Source of the DNA: Paenibacillus sp. FSL W8-0186
Lineage (GTDB): Bacteria > Bacillota > Bacilli > Paenibacillales > Paenibacillaceae
Assembly (NCBI RefSeq): GCF_037969765.1
Contig: NZ_CP150207.1
Location: 2,280,001-2,344,000, forward strand
Direction of reading: 5' to 3'
Length of the DNA: 64,000 nucleotides
A model generated the notes under the pieces. The model was not told the DNA's origin and did not search any database. It saw nothing but the letters and a program-made list of their open reading frames with translations. Numbering within the stretch: position 1 is the first letter of the stretch; every line of letters begins with the position of its first letter. This document shows positions 33,957 to 46,051 of this stretch, piece after piece. The position numbers and the translations under genes are program-made.

Positions 33957-35641
33957 TGCTTGCTGGATGCCCGACTTGGCCCCAAGAATTTGCTGAGCGT
34001 TACCGCCAGGAGGGTTGCTGGCGCGGAGAAACGTTTGGCGAGATGCTGCGGGAACGCGCGAAGGCTTACGGCGAACGGATTGCCATCGTCAGTGGCGAAC
34101 GCCGTATCAGCTATGCGGAGCTGGACGACCGGACGGACCGCCTTGCAGAAGGATTGCTGGGCATCGGGATTGAACCGCAGGATCGGGTCGTGGTTCAACT
34201 GCCGAACATCGCGGAATTTTTTGAAGTGATTTTTGCATTATTCCGAATCGGCGCACTGCCTGTATTCGCCTTGCCGCTGCATCGCAGGCTTGAGATTTCA
34301 TATATATCCGAGTTTTCCGAAGCGAAAGCTTATATTATAGCCGGCCAGGATGCGGGATTTGACTACCGTGAGCTGGCAAGGGAAGTCATTCGCGAGGTTC
34401 CTTCGCTGCGCCATGTTCTGGTCGCCGGTGAAGCGCAGGAGTTCGTAGCGCTGGAGGAGCTTTATGGAGAGCCGAGAGAGCCGAAGATGGGCGGCGAAGC
34501 TGAAACTTCCGCGAACAAGCGTGATGAGAACGGGAAGCAGGGCGGCAGGCGGTCCCAGCCGCACCCGGGAGATATCGCTTTCCTTCAACTTTCGGGCGGA
34601 ACGACGGGACTGCCCAAGCTGATTCCCCGCACGCACGACGACTATATTTATTCGCTCCGCCTTAGCGCGGAAATCTGCGGGCTGAATGATCATAGCGTCT
34701 ATCTGGCCGTGCTTCCGGCAGCGCATAATTATCCGCTTAGCTCGCCGGGCGTGCTGGGCACGTTATACGCCGGGGGCCGCGTCGTGCTCGCCCGGGGGGC
34801 CAGCCCGGACGAGGCCTTCCCATTGCTGCTCCGCGAGCGGGTCACGATTACCGCGCTGGTGCCGCCCCTTGCTCTCATATGGCTTGATGCGGCGGAACGG
34901 CAGCGTATCGAATTCCCTCATTTGCAGGTGCTCCAGGTCGGCGGCGCGAAGTTCAGCGCCGAGGCGGCCGCGCGCGTGAAGCCGACCTTGGGCTGCCAGC
35001 TGCAGCAGGTATTCGGCATGGCCGAGGGGCTCGTCAATTATACGAGGCTGGATGACCCCGACGAGGTCATCGTGCATACCCAAGGCCGGCCGATGTCGCC
35101 CTGGGACGAAGTCCGCGTCGTCGATGACGAGGATAATGAGGTGCCGCCTGGCGAGGCCGGCCATCTGCTTACCCGCGGCCCGTATACGATTCGCGGCTAT
35201 TACAGAGCGGAGGAGCATAATGCGAAAGCCTTCACAAGCGACGGCTTCTACCGTACGGGTGACATTGTCCGGATCAATTCAGATGGCCACCTCATCGTAG
35301 AGGGACGCGACAAAGACCAAATCAACCGGGGAGGGGAAAAGATTGCCGCCGAGGAGGTCGAGAACCAGCTTCTCGCCCATCCGGGGGTACATGATGCCGC
35401 CGTGGTGGCCATGCCGGACGAATATTTGGGCGAGCGCACCTGTGCTTTCGTCATACCGCACCCAGCTGCAGACACGCCTTTGTCGGGCGTGCAGATCAAG
35501 GCTTTTTTACGTGGACGCGGTCTCGCTGCCTTTAAAATTCCCGATCGGATCGAATTCATCGATTCTTTTCCGAAGACGAAGGTCGGCAAAGTCAGCAAAA
35601 AAGCGCTGCGCGAGCTAATAGCAGAGAAGCAGCGCGGATGA
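33956..35641 (+). CDS. dhbE: 2,3-dihydroxybenzoate-AMP ligase DhbE
   Basis: 561 residues from ATG 33956 (AAGGAGG 7 nt upstream; the track-like TTG 33953 is one codon earlier). ANL adenylating fold: [22 protein letters not shown]-loop, aryl-acid pocket [35 protein letters not shown], and Lys in [13 protein letters not shown]. It activates 2,3-dihydroxybenzoate with ATP and loads it on the DhbB carrier. A charged ~35-residue insert ([20 protein letters not shown]) lies before the P-loop. TGATG overlap with dhbC. Confidence 0.93.
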   Translation: MLAGCPTWPQEFAERYRQEGCWRGETFGEMLRERAKAYGERIAIVSGERRISYAELDDRTDRLAEGLLGIGIEPQDRVVVQLPNIAEFFEVIFALFRIGALPVFALPLHRRLEISYISEFSEAKAYIIAGQDAGFDYRELAREVIREVPSLRHVLVAGEAQEFVALEELYGEPREPKMGGEAETSANKRDENGKQGGRRSQPHPGDIAFLQLSGGTTGLPKLIPRTHDDYIYSLRLSAEICGLNDHSVYLAVLPAAHNYPLSSPGVLGTLYAGGRVVLARGASPDEAFPLLLRERVTITALVPPLALIWLDAAERQRIEFPHLQVLQVGGAKFSAEAAARVKPTLGCQLQQVFGMAEGLVNYTRLDDPDEVIVHTQGRPMSPWDEVRVVDDEDNEVPPGEAGHLLTRGPYTIRGYYRAEEHNAKAFTSDGFYRTGDIVRINSDGHLIVEGRDKDQINRGGEKIAAEEVENQLLAHPGVHDAAVVAMPDEYLGERTCAFVIPHPAADTPLSGVQIKAFLRGRGLAAFKIPDRIEFIDSFPKTKVGKVSKKALRELIAEKQRG

Positions 35642-35725
35642 ACGGCTCATCTTCAAGATGAACGTTCTTCTGGATCAATGTCGTTTCGGTCATTCGATAA
35701 AATCAACGTCGAAAGGATGATCTAC

Positions 35726-36826
35726 ATGGGTATCCCAGCCATTTTTCCTTATTCCATGCCTGCCGAGGCGGAGCTTCCCGCAAACAAAGTCGCTTGGCGG
35801 CCTGATCCGCAGCGGGCGGTACTGCTTATCCATGATATGCAAAATTATTTCCTGAAGCCTTACAATACTGCAGAATCTCCCATTGTCGAGCTATTCTCCA
35901 ATATTTCCCGGATACGCAGCGAATGCGCGAAGCTGGGCATTCCCGTCGTCTATTCTGCGCAGCTTGGGGGTCAGCGTCCGGACGAGCGCGGCCTGCTGCA
36001 GGATTTCTGGGGGCCGGGGATTGGAACTGACCCGTTTGAGGCGCAAATTGCCGCCGAAGTCGCTCCTGGCGTACAGGACATTCAGATGACCAAATGGCGG
36101 TACAGCGCGTTTCAGAGAACAGATCTGCTGCAATGGATGAGGGATCAGGCGCGTGATCAGCTGATCGTCAGCGGTATTTATGCCCATATCGGCTGTCTGC
36201 TCAGCTCCTGCGAAGCGTTCATGCAGGATATCCAGCCGTTTTTTGTCGCTGATGCGGTTGCGGATTTCTCGCTTGAGAAGCACAAGCTTGCCCTGACCTA
36301 CGCGGCGGAGCGGTGCGCGGTCACTTTGACGACGCCGCGGCTGCTGGCCGAGTTGAACGCGGCAACGTCTGCAAATGGGCCGGGAGGCAAGCAGGAGCAT
36401 AGTCTTTCCAGCAGTTACCCTTCCCAAACTGCAGGAACCGGACGGAATCTCCCGTCTACGAATCAGACGGGACAATCTGCCCGATCCTCGCTTCAGGCTG
36501 CGGCCTCTGCAAGCCAAGACATCGCTGCTTCCCCGTCCTTGGCTGCAAAGCCATCGTCCTATGAGCAGCTGCGACAGCAGGTCGCCGATTTGCTGCAGGA
36601 GGCAGCTGAAGAAATCGGCGGGCAGGACAATTTGGTCGAGCTGTGGGGATTGGATTCGATACGCATCATGAGCCTGGCCGAACGATTTAGCCGCGAAGGC
36701 GAGGAGATTGCCTTTACGGAGCTGGCCGAACGGCCGACGCTGGACAATTGGTGGCAGCTCCTCTCTGCACGAATGAGCCCTTCCATTCCTAATGTCGACT
36801 ATTTTTTGCTGGGGAAGGAGGTGTAA
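35726..36826 (+). CDS. dhbB: Isochorismatase/aryl carrier protein DhbB with long linker
   Basis: 366 residues from ATG 35726 (AAAGGA 8 nt upstream; homologues begin MxIPAIxPY). The isochorismatase domain (~1-210) has [23 protein letters not shown] and [11 protein letters not shown]. The aryl carrier domain (~285-360) has Ser311 in WGLDSIRIM for the phosphopantetheine arm. Between them is a Ser/Gln/Ala/Thr-rich linker of about 75 residues, which makes the protein ~50 residues longer than B. subtilis DhbB (~312). It hydrolyses isochorismate and presents the loaded acyl group to DhbF. Ends 2 nt before dhbF. Confidence 0.93.
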   Translation: MGIPAIFPYSMPAEAELPANKVAWRPDPQRAVLLIHDMQNYFLKPYNTAESPIVELFSNISRIRSECAKLGIPVVYSAQLGGQRPDERGLLQDFWGPGIGTDPFEAQIAAEVAPGVQDIQMTKWRYSAFQRTDLLQWMRDQARDQLIVSGIYAHIGCLLSSCEAFMQDIQPFFVADAVADFSLEKHKLALTYAAERCAVTLTTPRLLAELNAATSANGPGGKQEHSLSSSYPSQTAGTGRNLPSTNQTGQSARSSLQAAASASQDIAASPSLAAKPSSYEQLRQQVADLLQEAAEEIGGQDNLVELWGLDSIRIMSLAERFSREGEEIAFTELAERPTLDNWWQLLSARMSPSIPNVDYFLLGKEV

Positions 36827-36828
36827 GC

Positions 36829-39800
36829 ATGCCAGTGCAAACGGAGGTTCGTTATCCTTTGACAGGGGCGCAATCCGGAATATGGTTCGCTCAGCAGCTT
36901 GACCCGGGTAATCCTATTTACAATACGAGCGAATATATCGAAATTCGCGGCCCGCTAAGGCTGGAGCTATTTGAGCAGGCGTTGCGGCGGGTGATCGCGG
37001 AAGCGGAGACGCTGCAGCTTCGCTTCGGAGAAGATGAAGACGGGCCTTGGCAGAGGCTGGCGGACACGGAAGGAGAAGAGTGGAGCCTGCTCTATTTGGA
37101 CTTCAGCGGGGAGGAGCAACCGTGGGCAGTTGCGGAAGCCTGGATGAAGCAGGATCTGGCCATACCGACGGATTTAATGAAGGGTCCATTGTTCCATCAG
37201 GCCATTCTGCAGATCGCGCCAGACTGCTTTCTTTGGTATCAGAAAATCCATCATATCGCCATTGACGGCTTCGGCTTCTCGCTGCTCACCCGGAGGGTGG
37301 CTCAAATCTATACGGCCCTGTCCCGTGACGAGGCCATTGGGCGGAGCTTCGGTTCCTGGAAGGAGGCGCTGCAGGAGGAAGCCGCATACTGCGCATCCCA
37401 GCAGGAGGAGAAGGACCGCAAGTTCTGGGTGTCGCGTTTTGCCGATCAGCCCGATGCCGTGGGCCTGGGCGGCAGGGTGCAGCGAACGGCGAAGCGTTTC
37501 CTGCGCCAATCCGGCGAGCTGAACCCGAGCAGCATGAATGTGCTGCGGGCGGCCGCTGAATCGGCAGGGGCGAGCTGGCCGGAAATGATGGTGGCCGCTC
37601 TGGCCGTATACATGCACCGGGCTACAGGAGCAGAGGACGTCATTCTCGGCATGACGATGATGTGCCGTCTAGGCTCCGCATCACTGCGGGTGCCGGGCAT
37701 GGTCATGAATCTGGTTCCGCTGCGCCTGACGATCCGCAAAGACATGAACCCGCTGGAAGTGATCGCACAAGTATCGCAAGAGCTGCGGGCTGCCAGACGG
37801 CATCAGAAATTCCGCCAGCAGGATCTGCGGCGCGAGCTCAAGCTGCTGGGCGAGCAGCAGCGGCTGTTCGGCCCGATCCTGAACATGATGCCTTTTGACG
37901 AAGCTCTGAGCTTCGGCGGGGCACCCGGAATTGTTCATAATCTGTCGGCAGGACCCGTCGATGACTTGCTCGTTCATGTGCGGCTAAGGTCTGAGGACGG
38001 CGGACTGCGGATCGATTTTGACGGCAATCCGGATGTTTATGCCCCGGAGGAGCTGGAGAGGCACCATCGGCGCTTTATCCGTCTGCTGGAGCAATTTGCG
38101 GCCGCAGATCCCGAACGTCCGGTGATGGATATCGAATGGCTGCTGGCCGATGAACGGTGGCAAGTACTCGAGGGCTGGAACCAAGCCGAACAACAGGGTG
38201 CCTCCTGCGCAAGTCCGGGCCCTGCTGAATTGTTCGAGCAGCAAGCCGAAGTCAGGCCTGAAGCGGCTGCCGTCGCCTGCGAGGAATCAGTCCTCAGCTA
38301 TGCCGCATTGAACGCACAGGCGAATCGGCTCGCTCATTACTTGATAGAACAGGGGACAGGGCCTGAGCAGATCGTGGCCCTGGCTCTATCCCGTTCTCCC
38401 TTGATTGCCGCGGCGATCCTGGCGGTGCATAAGACCGGGGCGGCCTATTTGCCGCTCGATCCGGATTACCCGGCGGATCGCATCGCTTACATGATTGACA
38501 ACGCCCGGCCGAGCTGCATCTTGACCGACCAGGCGTGTGAATCGAGCCTGTCTGGTTTCAGCGGGATGTCCCGTCTGGTACTTGATGCACCTGATACGAT
38601 GGCCAGTTTACGGAAGTATTCCGCTCAGAATCCGGAGGATACCGAGCGTACTTCCCCCTTATCGCCGCTTCATCCGGCATATGTTCTTTATACTTCAGGT
38701 TCAACCGGTCTGCCGAAAGGAGTCATGGTGACCTATGGCAGCCTGGTTAACCTGATCACGGATATGAGGGAGCGGTTCCCGTTAAGCGGACGGGATCGGA
38801 TGCTGTCCGTAACGACGATCGCCTTCGACATATCTGTACTGGAGGTCTACCTGCCTCTGACAACGGGGGCTTGCATGGATATCGCCCCGAAGGAGACGAT
38901 TCTGGATGCTTCCGCGCTGGCCAAGCGGATTCGGGAACAGAAAATTACGCTGCTGCAGGCCACACCGACCTTATTTCAGGAGCTGGTGTCCAGCAGGCCT
39001 GAACCGTTAACAGGTTTGTCGGTTATTTCAGGCGGCGAGGCGCTTCCGGCAGGATTAAAGCTCGGCCTGCAAGCGCTGGGCTGTCAGGTGAACAACCAGT
39101 ACGGACCGACGGAAACGACGATTTACTCCACCGCTGCAAGGCTGGGTGAGGAGGAGGCCAAGCCAGCGATCGGCAGGCCGGTTCGGAATACGCAGCTCTA
39201 TGTGCTGGACGATGTGCTGCAGCCTGTTCCGCCCGGCGTTGCAGGCGAACTGTACATCGCCGGAGCCGGGCTGGCCCTCGGCTACCTGGACCGGCCGGGG
39301 ATGACGGCGGAGCGCTTCGTCGCGAATCCGTACGGAGCCCCGGGCATGCGGATGTACCGTACGGGCGACCTTGTGCGCTGGCAAGCGGACGGTTCGCTGG
39401 ATTATATCGGCCGCGCCGACCATCAGATCAAAATACGGGGGGTTCGCATCGAACTAGGTGAAATTATTTCCGTGTTTTCCCGGCATCCTGCCATTGAGCA
39501 GGTGACGGTGATGGCCCGGGAGGATCGTCCGGGGGAGAAGCGGCTGGTCGCTTACATCGTGCCTGCTGCCTCTGTTACCATGGATCCCGCCGAGCTGCGC
39601 CGTTATGCTGCGGAGCATTTGCCCGAGTTTATGGTTCCTTCGGCATTCGTGGAGCTTAGCGAAATGCCGCTGACGCCGAACCGGAAAATTGACCATAAAG
39701 CTCTGCCGGCGCCAGCAGACATGATCCAGTCGAAAGGACTCGCGCCGCGGTCGCCGCAGGAGGAGCTGCTATGCCAATTGTTCGCGGAGGTATTAGGGCG

Positions 39801-42800
39801 GGCACGCGTCGGCATTGACGAAGATTTCTTTGAGATGGGAGGGCATTCACTGCTTGCCGGTCGGCTGACCGCACGGATTCGCGACGTGTTCGGCGCAGAA
39901 ATCGGCATCCGCCATATATTTGAAACGCCTACCGTAGCCGGGCTAATGCAGTATCTCGATCAGGCGAAGCAGACGAGGCCGCCCGTTCGCCCGGCAGAGC
40001 GTCCGGAGCAGGTTCCGCTATCTTTTGCCCAGCGGCGCTTGTGGTTTCTGTACCGGATGGAGGGGCCAAACCCGACATATAACATGCCGTGGGCAGCCCG
40101 AATATCCGGACCGCTGGATGTGGACGCCCTGGAGCTAGCGCTTGGCGATGTGGTAGAGCGGCACGAGTCGCTGCGGACTATCTTTCCTGACGAGATGGGC
40201 GTGCCGCAGCAGCTGATTCTAAACGCAGATCAAGCAAGACCGAAACTGATCGTCACAAAGACGAGCGAAAAAGATCTGAAGGCGAACATAGTAAACGGCG
40301 CTGGCTACAGCTTTGATTTATGCACGGAGACGCCTTTCCGCGCGCAGCTGTTCGTGCTTGGTCCAGAGAAGCATGTGCTGCTTCTGCTGCTGCATCATAT
40401 TGCCGGAGACGGCTGGTCGCTGACGCCGTTAGGACGCGACTTGTCCGCCGCTTATTCGGCCCGGTGCCGGAAAGAGCAGCCGTCATGGCCGCCGCTGCCC
40501 GTGCAGTATGCCGATTATGTGTTGTGGCAGGAGCAGCTGCTTGGCGTTGAAGGAGACTCCGGCAGCCTCTATGCACGTCAGCTAGAGTTCTGGAAGAACA
40601 AGCTTCATCAGCTGCCGGATCAGCTTGAGCTGCCGACCGATCGTCCACGACCGGCCGTTTCCAGCTATGAGGGAGGAGTGATTCCTTTTGAGCTTGACGA
40701 GGGGTTGCATGCCCGGCTGCTGCAGGTGGCGAAGGATAACAAGGCCAGCTTGTTCATGGTGCTGCACGCCGCGCTGGCTGCGCTGCTTACCCGGCTTGGC
40801 GGGGGAGACGACATTCCGATCGGCAGCCCGATTGCCGGAAGAAATGATGATGCGCTCGGCGGACTGGTGGGCATGTTCATCAATACGCTCGTGCTGCGGG
40901 CGGATACGTCTGGAAATCCGAGCTTCGCCGAGCTCATCGCCCGGGTACGGGAAGCGGATCTGGCCGCTTATGAGCACCAGGATTTGCCGTTCGAACGGTT
41001 GGTGGAAGTGCTGAATCCGGCACGCTCGCGCGCGCGGCATCCGTTGTTTCAAATCATGCTCGTGCTGCAAAATGAACTGGAAGCTCCGCTTCAGTTTCCG
41101 GGGGCGGCCACATCCCTGAAGATGGTCAGCTCCGGCACGGCGAAGTTCGACCTGACGGTGGAGCTGAATGAACGGCGCGGCGCAGATGGCAGCCCGGGCG
41201 GACTAAGCGGTTTGCTGGAATACAGCAAAGATTTATACGAGCAGCATACGGCAGAGGCTTTTGCTTACAGATATATACAGGTGCTCGAGGCGCTGGCACA
41301 AAATCCGGAGCAGCCTATTGCAAACGCGGATATTCTGACCCGGGCGGAGCGCCAGGCCTTTCTGATGGATGCAAGTGTCACGGTCAGCGAAACGACTAGC
41401 CTTGCAGCTGGTCAGGGAACAGCTTCAGAGCGTCCCTGCCGAAGTATGGAGATTTCGCCCCAAGCCAGTCTGTTCGAGCTGTTTGAGGCGCAGGCGGACA
41501 AACTCCCGGACGCGGTTGCAGCGGTATGCGAGGGCGACCGCCTAAGCTACGCTCAGCTGAACACCGCGGCAAACCGCCTGGCCCACATGCTGATCGCGGG
41601 CGGTGTGGCCGCCGGCCAAACGGTGGCGCTTGCCCTGCCGCGCTCCCTGGAGCTGGTCATAGGCTTGCTGGCTGTCCTGAAGGCCGGCGCGGCTTACCTC
41701 CCCCTCGATCCCGACTACCCGGCTGAGCGGCTGGAGTGGATGGTCGAGGATGCGAAGCCGGTGTATATGATTACGAACGAACAGGCGGCGGGCCAAATGC
41801 CGAATACGCTGCCTACACCGAGGATCGTGCTTGACGATCCGGCTGTGGAGCAGCGGCTTCGGGACAGCTCCGAGCATAACCCGCGCGAGGATGAACGGAG
41901 CGGCCTCGTAACCCCATTAAGTCCGGCCTATATGATATATACCTCGGGCTCGACGGGTAAGCCGAAGGGCGTGGTTATTCCACATCACAATGTCATCCGG
42001 TTATTTGCAGCTACTGACTCCTGGTTCCATTTCGGTGCAGATGATGTCTGGACGCTATTTCATTCCTACGCTTTTGATTTCTCCGTATGGGAAATGTGGG
42101 GAGCACTGCTCTATGGCGGCCGTCTCGTCGTCGTGCCATATGAAGTCAGCCGTTCGCCTGCGGAATTTCTGCAGCTGCTGACCGAGGAGCAGGTAACTGT
42201 GCTCAATCAGACGCCGTCGGCCTTCTATGCCTTCATGCAGGCGGATCGGGAGAATGTGGAACTGGGACAGGAGCTTGCCCTGCGGTATGTGATTTTCGGA
42301 GGAGAGGCGCTGGAGCTTGGCCGCCTGAAGGACTGGTATGAGCGCCACCCGGACGATGCCCCCAAGCTGATCAACATGTACGGCATCACGGAGACAACCG
42401 TGCATGTCAGCTATCTTGAACTGGATAAAAATAGTGCATCCCAGGGAGGGAGCAGCCTGATCGGCCGCCCGATCCCGGATTTGCGGGTCTATGTAATGGA
42501 TTCGTCCCTTCAGCCGGTGCCGCCAGGCGTCATCGGTGAGATGTACGTAGCTGGCGCTGGACTAGCTCAGGGCTATTGGGGACGGCCGGATCTGACGGCG
42601 GAGCGCTTCATCGCCGATCCATACGGTCCGCCGGGTACCCGCATGTATCGGACTGGAGATCTGGCCAAGCGGCTGCCAGACGGTTCGCTTGATTATCTGG
42701 GCCGCGGGGACCAGCAGGTGAAAATTCGCGGCTTCCGCATCGAATTGGGTGAAATCGAGGCGGTGCTCGCCAGCTGCCCCGGCGTAGAGCAAGCGGCGGT

Positions 42801-44058
42801 CATCGCCCGGGAAGACCAGCCGGGCGACAAGCGGCTCGCAGCCTATATCGTTCCCGGCCCGGGAGCAGAGCTTACGCTGGCTGATCTGCGCCGTTACGCA
42901 GCTTCCATCCTGCCGGAGTATATGGTGCCGTCGGCGATCATCTATCTGGATTCGCTGCCGCTTACGCCGAACGGCAAGCTGGATCGCAAGGCGCTGCCTG
43001 CACCGGAGTATACCTTGTCGCCGGAAGGCAGGGGGCCGAGAACTCCCCAGGAAGAAGTGCTGTGCGACTTATTCGCGGAGGTGCTTGGCCTGCCGCGCGT
43101 CAGCATCGACGACGGATTCTTCGAGCTCGGCGGACATTCGCTGCTGGCCGTACGCCTCATGAGCCGAATTCGGGAAACGATGGGCCGGGAGCCTGGCATC
43201 GGTCTGCTGTTCGAGGCTCCGACCGTGGCGGGCCTTGGGGAGAAGCTGTACTCGGATCAGGGGCAGAGCGCGCTTCAGGTGCTGCTGCCGCTTCGCACGG
43301 AGGGCAAGGAAATCCCGCTGTTCTGCGTGCATCCGGCAGGCGGGCTAAGCTGGTGTTATGCGGGTCTGATGAAGCATCTCGGCATGGATTATCCGATTTA
43401 CGGCTTGCAGGCGCGCGGCATTGCCGAAGCCGATCAGTATCCTGGAACGCTGGAGGAAATGACGGCCGATTATATCGCTCAGATCCGTACCGTTCAGCCG
43501 CACGGGCCGTATCGTCTGTTGGGCTGGTCGTTTGGCGGAAATGTCGCGCAGGCGATGGCGGTACAGCTGCAGCACGAGGGGGAGGAAGTGGCGTTCCTGG
43601 CCATGCTGGATGCTTTCCCAAGCCATTATTTGCCGCTGCGCGGCGAGGCCAGCGAGGACGAGGCGTTGATTGCGCTGCTTGCTTTAGGCGGCTATGATCC
43701 CGATTCGATCAAGGACGGTCCGCTGGATATTGCGCGGGCGATCGAGATTTTGCGCAGCGACGGCAGTGCGCTGGCCAGCCTGGACGAGGAAATAATTTTA
43801 AATTTGAAAAATACGTACGAAAATTCGGTGCGCCTCTTAAGCGCCTTTGTTCCCGAAAAATACGAGGGGGATCTGCTGTTTTTCCATTCGACGATCATCC
43901 CGGAATGGTTTGACCCGATTGAACCGGAAATGTGGGCTCCCTATATCGGAGGACGGATTGAAAGGCATGACATCGCTTGCCGCCATAAGGACTTATGCCA
44001 GCCGGGACCGCTGGCGGAGATCGGCCAGGTATTGCTGGCGAAGCTGCAGGCCGAGTAA
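36829..44058 (+). CDS. dhbF: Nonribosomal peptide synthetase DhbF (C-A-T-C-A-T-TE)
   Basis: 2,409 residues, close to B. subtilis DhbF. C1 with HHIAIDG (141-147); A1 with [13 protein letters not shown] (~620) and YGPTETT (~757); carrier Ser1007; C2 with HHIAGDG (1189-1195); A2 with [13 protein letters not shown] (~1704) and YGITETT (~1850); carrier Ser2104; thioesterase with GWSFGG Ser2234. By eye, the A1 pocket reads D-I-L-Q-I-G-Q-I-Y, glycine-like, and A2 reads D-F-W-N-I-G-M-V-H, the threonine code. It joins DHB, an amino acid and Thr, and the thioesterase trimerises and cyclises to a trilactone. AAGGAGGTG precedes the start. Confidence 0.95.
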   Translation: MPVQTEVRYPLTGAQSGIWFAQQLDPGNPIYNTSEYIEIRGPLRLELFEQALRRVIAEAETLQLRFGEDEDGPWQRLADTEGEEWSLLYLDFSGEEQPWAVAEAWMKQDLAIPTDLMKGPLFHQAILQIAPDCFLWYQKIHHIAIDGFGFSLLTRRVAQIYTALSRDEAIGRSFGSWKEALQEEAAYCASQQEEKDRKFWVSRFADQPDAVGLGGRVQRTAKRFLRQSGELNPSSMNVLRAAAESAGASWPEMMVAALAVYMHRATGAEDVILGMTMMCRLGSASLRVPGMVMNLVPLRLTIRKDMNPLEVIAQVSQELRAARRHQKFRQQDLRRELKLLGEQQRLFGPILNMMPFDEALSFGGAPGIVHNLSAGPVDDLLVHVRLRSEDGGLRIDFDGNPDVYAPEELERHHRRFIRLLEQFAAADPERPVMDIEWLLADERWQVLEGWNQAEQQGASCASPGPAELFEQQAEVRPEAAAVACEESVLSYAALNAQANRLAHYLIEQGTGPEQIVALALSRSPLIAAAILAVHKTGAAYLPLDPDYPADRIAYMIDNARPSCILTDQACESSLSGFSGMSRLVLDAPDTMASLRKYSAQNPEDTERTSPLSPLHPAYVLYTSGSTGLPKGVMVTYGSLVNLITDMRERFPLSGRDRMLSVTTIAFDISVLEVYLPLTTGACMDIAPKETILDASALAKRIREQKITLLQATPTLFQELVSSRPEPLTGLSVISGGEALPAGLKLGLQALGCQVNNQYGPTETTIYSTAARLGEEEAKPAIGRPVRNTQLYVLDDVLQPVPPGVAGELYIAGAGLALGYLDRPGMTAERFVANPYGAPGMRMYRTGDLVRWQADGSLDYIGRADHQIKIRGVRIELGEIISVFSRHPAIEQVTVMAREDRPGEKRLVAYIVPAASVTMDPAELRRYAAEHLPEFMVPSAFVELSEMPLTPNRKIDHKALPAPADMIQSKGLAPRSPQEELLCQLFAEVLGRARVGIDEDFFEMGGHSLLAGRLTARIRDVFGAEIGIRHIFETPTVAGLMQYLDQAKQTRPPVRPAERPEQVPLSFAQRRLWFLYRMEGPNPTYNMPWAARISGPLDVDALELALGDVVERHESLRTIFPDEMGVPQQLILNADQARPKLIVTKTSEKDLKANIVNGAGYSFDLCTETPFRAQLFVLGPEKHVLLLLLHHIAGDGWSLTPLGRDLSAAYSARCRKEQPSWPPLPVQYADYVLWQEQLLGVEGDSGSLYARQLEFWKNKLHQLPDQLELPTDRPRPAVSSYEGGVIPFELDEGLHARLLQVAKDNKASLFMVLHAALAALLTRLGGGDDIPIGSPIAGRNDDALGGLVGMFINTLVLRADTSGNPSFAELIARVREADLAAYEHQDLPFERLVEVLNPARSRARHPLFQIMLVLQNELEAPLQFPGAATSLKMVSSGTAKFDLTVELNERRGADGSPGGLSGLLEYSKDLYEQHTAEAFAYRYIQVLEALAQNPEQPIANADILTRAERQAFLMDASVTVSETTSLAAGQGTASERPCRSMEISPQASLFELFEAQADKLPDAVAAVCEGDRLSYAQLNTAANRLAHMLIAGGVAAGQTVALALPRSLELVIGLLAVLKAGAAYLPLDPDYPAERLEWMVEDAKPVYMITNEQAAGQMPNTLPTPRIVLDDPAVEQRLRDSSEHNPREDERSGLVTPLSPAYMIYTSGSTGKPKGVVIPHHNVIRLFAATDSWFHFGADDVWTLFHSYAFDFSVWEMWGALLYGGRLVVVPYEVSRSPAEFLQLLTEEQVTVLNQTPSAFYAFMQADRENVELGQELALRYVIFGGEALELGRLKDWYERHPDDAPKLINMYGITETTVHVSYLELDKNSASQGGSSLIGRPIPDLRVYVMDSSLQPVPPGVIGEMYVAGAGLAQGYWGRPDLTAERFIADPYGPPGTRMYRTGDLAKRLPDGSLDYLGRGDQQVKIRGFRIELGEIEAVLASCPGVEQAAVIAREDQPGDKRLAAYIVPGPGAELTLADLRRYAASILPEYMVPSAIIYLDSLPLTPNGKLDRKALPAPEYTLSPEGRGPRTPQEEVLCDLFAEVLGLPRVSIDDGFFELGGHSLLAVRLMSRIRETMGREPGIGLLFEAPTVAGLGEKLYSDQGQSALQVLLPLRTEGKEIPLFCVHPAGGLSWCYAGLMKHLGMDYPIYGLQARGIAEADQYPGTLEEMTADYIAQIRTVQPHGPYRLLGWSFGGNVAQAMAVQLQHEGEEVAFLAMLDAFPSHYLPLRGEASEDEALIALLALGGYDPDSIKDGPLDIARAIEILRSDGSALASLDEEIILNLKNTYENSVRLLSAFVPEKYEGDLLFFHSTIIPEWFDPIEPEMWAPYIGGRIERHDIACRHKDLCQPGPLAEIGQVLLAKLQAE

Positions 44059-44094
44059 TGGCGGAACCATACAGGAACAGGGAGGGATATACAG

Positions 44095-44340
44095 ATGGCA
44101 AATCCATTTGAACAAACAGACGGCGTATATATGGTGCTCGTGAACGATGAGGGGCAATATTCGCTTTGGCCGGCGTTCATTCAGGTGCCCGGAGGCTGGG
44201 AGGTGGCTCTTGGCGAAAGCCCGCGCGGTACTTGCCTCGATTATATCGAAGCAATGTGGAAGGATATGCGCCCCCTTTCACTGCAAAACGCGGTACCGCA
44301 GTTGTATTATAATGAGACCGGCGATAACGAAAAATCGTAA
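44095..44340 (+). CDS. mbtH: MbtH-like protein
   Basis: 81 residues, GGGAGG before ATG. The MbtH signature is complete: [14 protein letters not shown], three conserved Trp including GGWEVALGE and [11 protein letters not shown]. MbtH proteins bind and stabilise or activate NRPS adenylation domains; this one directly follows dhbF, as ybdZ does in B. subtilis. Last gene of the siderophore operon, followed by a strong terminator. Confidence 0.95.
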   Translation: MANPFEQTDGVYMVLVNDEGQYSLWPAFIQVPGGWEVALGESPRGTCLDYIEAMWKDMRPLSLQNAVPQLYYNETGDNEKS

Positions 44341-44396
44341 GGAGATCTCCTGCGCACATCTTTAAGACTGGGTAATAATGGATCACCCCGTATTAC

Positions 44397-44438
44397 AACC
44401 TCCAGGATCACGAAAAGGGATTCTGGAGGTTTTGTTTT
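44397..44438 (+). terminator. Intrinsic terminator of the siderophore operon
   Basis: AACCTCCAG/CTGGAGGTT stem, extended by GATC/GATT-type pairing, followed by TTTGTTTT. Confidence 0.88.
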
Positions 44439-44527
44439 CTGTAACTTCTGGAAATGATTTGGGTTTTGATGGTACAGTGGAGGCAGAAGGCGTTTTCCTG
44501 CTTTACAATAAAATGTGGAGAGAGAAG

Positions 44528-45058
44528 ATGAAAAGAACCGTATGGCTTTTGGTGGGTATTATCGTCATTACTAATGTTTTGTGGCTGTATTTGTTTCGGA
44601 ATGCGGAGCAGTCTGCCGTCACGGATAATTCGGGTGCAAGCTTGTATTTGCTTCACGGAACGGGCAAAGCATGGGATGTAACCGATTATAAGATTATGAT
44701 TGCGGCGGACAAAATTTTAAGGGGGCGTGCCTCTTTAAATTACAAGGGAGATCCTGAGGAGCTTAGTCAGAGTATTTTTCTCGGAATTAAATTCTATGAA
44801 GTGAATAGCCGTGGCGAGAAGGAAGTCGTATACTCCAGTGAGTTTCACTCTAATAACGGTGAAGTGTCCATCCTGGATAATGTCAGAGAAATTGGCTCAT
44901 TAACGAGCCCCTATTCCTATGGGGAATTGGAGAAGGACAGGTCGAATTATGAAAGCACTTCGCTTGAGCTCACTTGGCAGGATAAAGAAGGACAAAGGCA
45001 TACTGAGATCATAGAGCTTGAAATCAACCAAGAAATTCATATCACAGCCGATGAATAG
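44528..45058 (+). CDS. Hypothetical membrane-anchored protein
   Basis: 176 residues from ATG 44528 (GGAG 7 nt upstream). An N-terminal anchor (TVWLLVGIIVITNVLWLYLF) precedes a ~150-residue extracytoplasmic domain with strands such as YKIMIAADKILRGRASLNYKG and a DKEGQRHTEIIELEINQE end, of a mostly beta type. No family recognised. The upstream in-frame part from 44378 covers the operon terminator and is not credible. It lies 36 nt before the arylamine acetyltransferase, and the two may share a promoter. Confidence 0.65.
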   Translation: MKRTVWLLVGIIVITNVLWLYLFRNAEQSAVTDNSGASLYLLHGTGKAWDVTDYKIMIAADKILRGRASLNYKGDPEELSQSIFLGIKFYEVNSRGEKEVVYSSEFHSNNGEVSILDNVREIGSLTSPYSYGELEKDRSNYESTSLELTWQDKEGQRHTEIIELEINQEIHITADE

Positions 45059-45094
45059 AGGAAGAGGCTGGAACAAAGCATCTGGAGTGATGTT

Positions 45095-45964
45095 ATGTTA
45101 ACAATACAACAAACCGATGATTATTTGCGCCGGTTAGGCATGGAGCGGCAGCAGCCGACGATGGAATTTTTATTTGCACTGCACCGTGCCCATGTCGAGA
45201 GAATTGCGTGGCACACGATTGACCTGTTTGCCGGCAAGCCTGTCCCGATCGATTCCGATAGTTTGATTCATCATATCATTTATCGTGGAGGCGGGTATTG
45301 CTTTCATCTGAACGGGGCATTCCATCACCTGTTGCGTTCGCTGGGGTATCATGTATCGCTGCACCGGGCCGGGGTTCAGCCCCATGGCTATGAACCGAGA
45401 ATCAATTCCTTTCATTTAAGTCTATCCGTTCATCTGCCTATTGAAAATAGAAGCAATGAAAATTACGCGTACCAAACCTGGATCGTTGATGTTGGATTGG
45501 GCGATATGCCGTATGAGCCGATTCCGCTTCATTTTGGGGAGCATAAGCAGGGTTTTCATACTTATAAGCTTACTCCATCCAGTGTCAAAACTCCGGGCTG
45601 GCGGTTGGAACATGATCCGAAGGGAGTTTTTTCCGGTGTGGATATCGATGCTGAAGCCGCTCCGAATATGGAGGAGTTTATACCGAAGCATCAATATTTA
45701 AGCTCGTCTCCGGATTCAACCTGGATCAATTTGCTGCTCGTTCAAAACAGGCACAAGACAAGCAGTAATGAGCTGAGAGGCTGCGTATACAGCAGGCGGG
45801 ATGAGCAGGGCCTGACTAAAAGCGAAATTACCTATCGTACCGAATGGTTTGAACTATTGAGCGATGTATTTGACGAACCGTTAAATCACTTCAGCCAGCT
45901 CGAAAAAGACGAATTATGGACGAAAGTTCTAAAGGTCCATGAGAAGTGGAAAAGGAATCAGTAA
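45095..45964 (+). CDS. Arylamine N-acetyltransferase (NAT)
   Basis: 289 residues, typical NAT length. The catalytic triad region is recognisable: Cys in YRGGGYCFHLNGAF (RGGxC motif; the usual Glu after Cys is replaced by His), His in SFHLSLSVHL and Asp in WIVDVGLGDMPYEP. NATs move acetyl (or in some bacteria malonyl) groups from CoA to aromatic amines and hydrazines. Cytoplasmic; no clear link to neighbours. The variation RGGGYCFHLN versus RGGxCxExN suggests a divergent member, but all three triad residues can be aligned. Confidence 0.85.
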   Translation: MLTIQQTDDYLRRLGMERQQPTMEFLFALHRAHVERIAWHTIDLFAGKPVPIDSDSLIHHIIYRGGGYCFHLNGAFHHLLRSLGYHVSLHRAGVQPHGYEPRINSFHLSLSVHLPIENRSNENYAYQTWIVDVGLGDMPYEPIPLHFGEHKQGFHTYKLTPSSVKTPGWRLEHDPKGVFSGVDIDAEAAPNMEEFIPKHQYLSSSPDSTWINLLLVQNRHKTSSNELRGCVYSRRDEQGLTKSEITYRTEWFELLSDVFDEPLNHFSQLEKDELWTKVLKVHEKWKRNQ

Positions 45965-45998
45965 GTTGCCCTCCTGTAAAATTTATTTCACGCAGACC

Positions 45999-46029
45999 TT
46001 GACTCTCCCGTCAGGGGAGGCAGTAAAGT
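45999..46029 (+). promoter_or_regulatory. MerR-type promoter/operator of the TipA-like regulator
   Basis: TTGACT (45999-46004) and TAAAGT (46024-46029) are 19 bp apart, the over-long spacer typical of MerR-activated promoters. The spacer holds the palindrome CTCCC-GTCAG-GGGAG (46005-46019). Autoregulation is expected. Confidence 0.75.
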
Positions 46030-46051
46030 GGGTTTGAAAGGAGGAAGCCAG

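Noticed and set aside
34298..35598. Several antisense frames across dhbE
   Set aside because: Shadows of the dhbE frame with no recognisable domain and no ribosome sites.
43062..43697. A 211-codon frame overlapping the dhbF thioesterase region in another frame
   Set aside because: Composition is Arg/Ala/Gly-rich as expected of a high-GC shadow; the dhbF frame carries the GWSFGG and carrier motifs.
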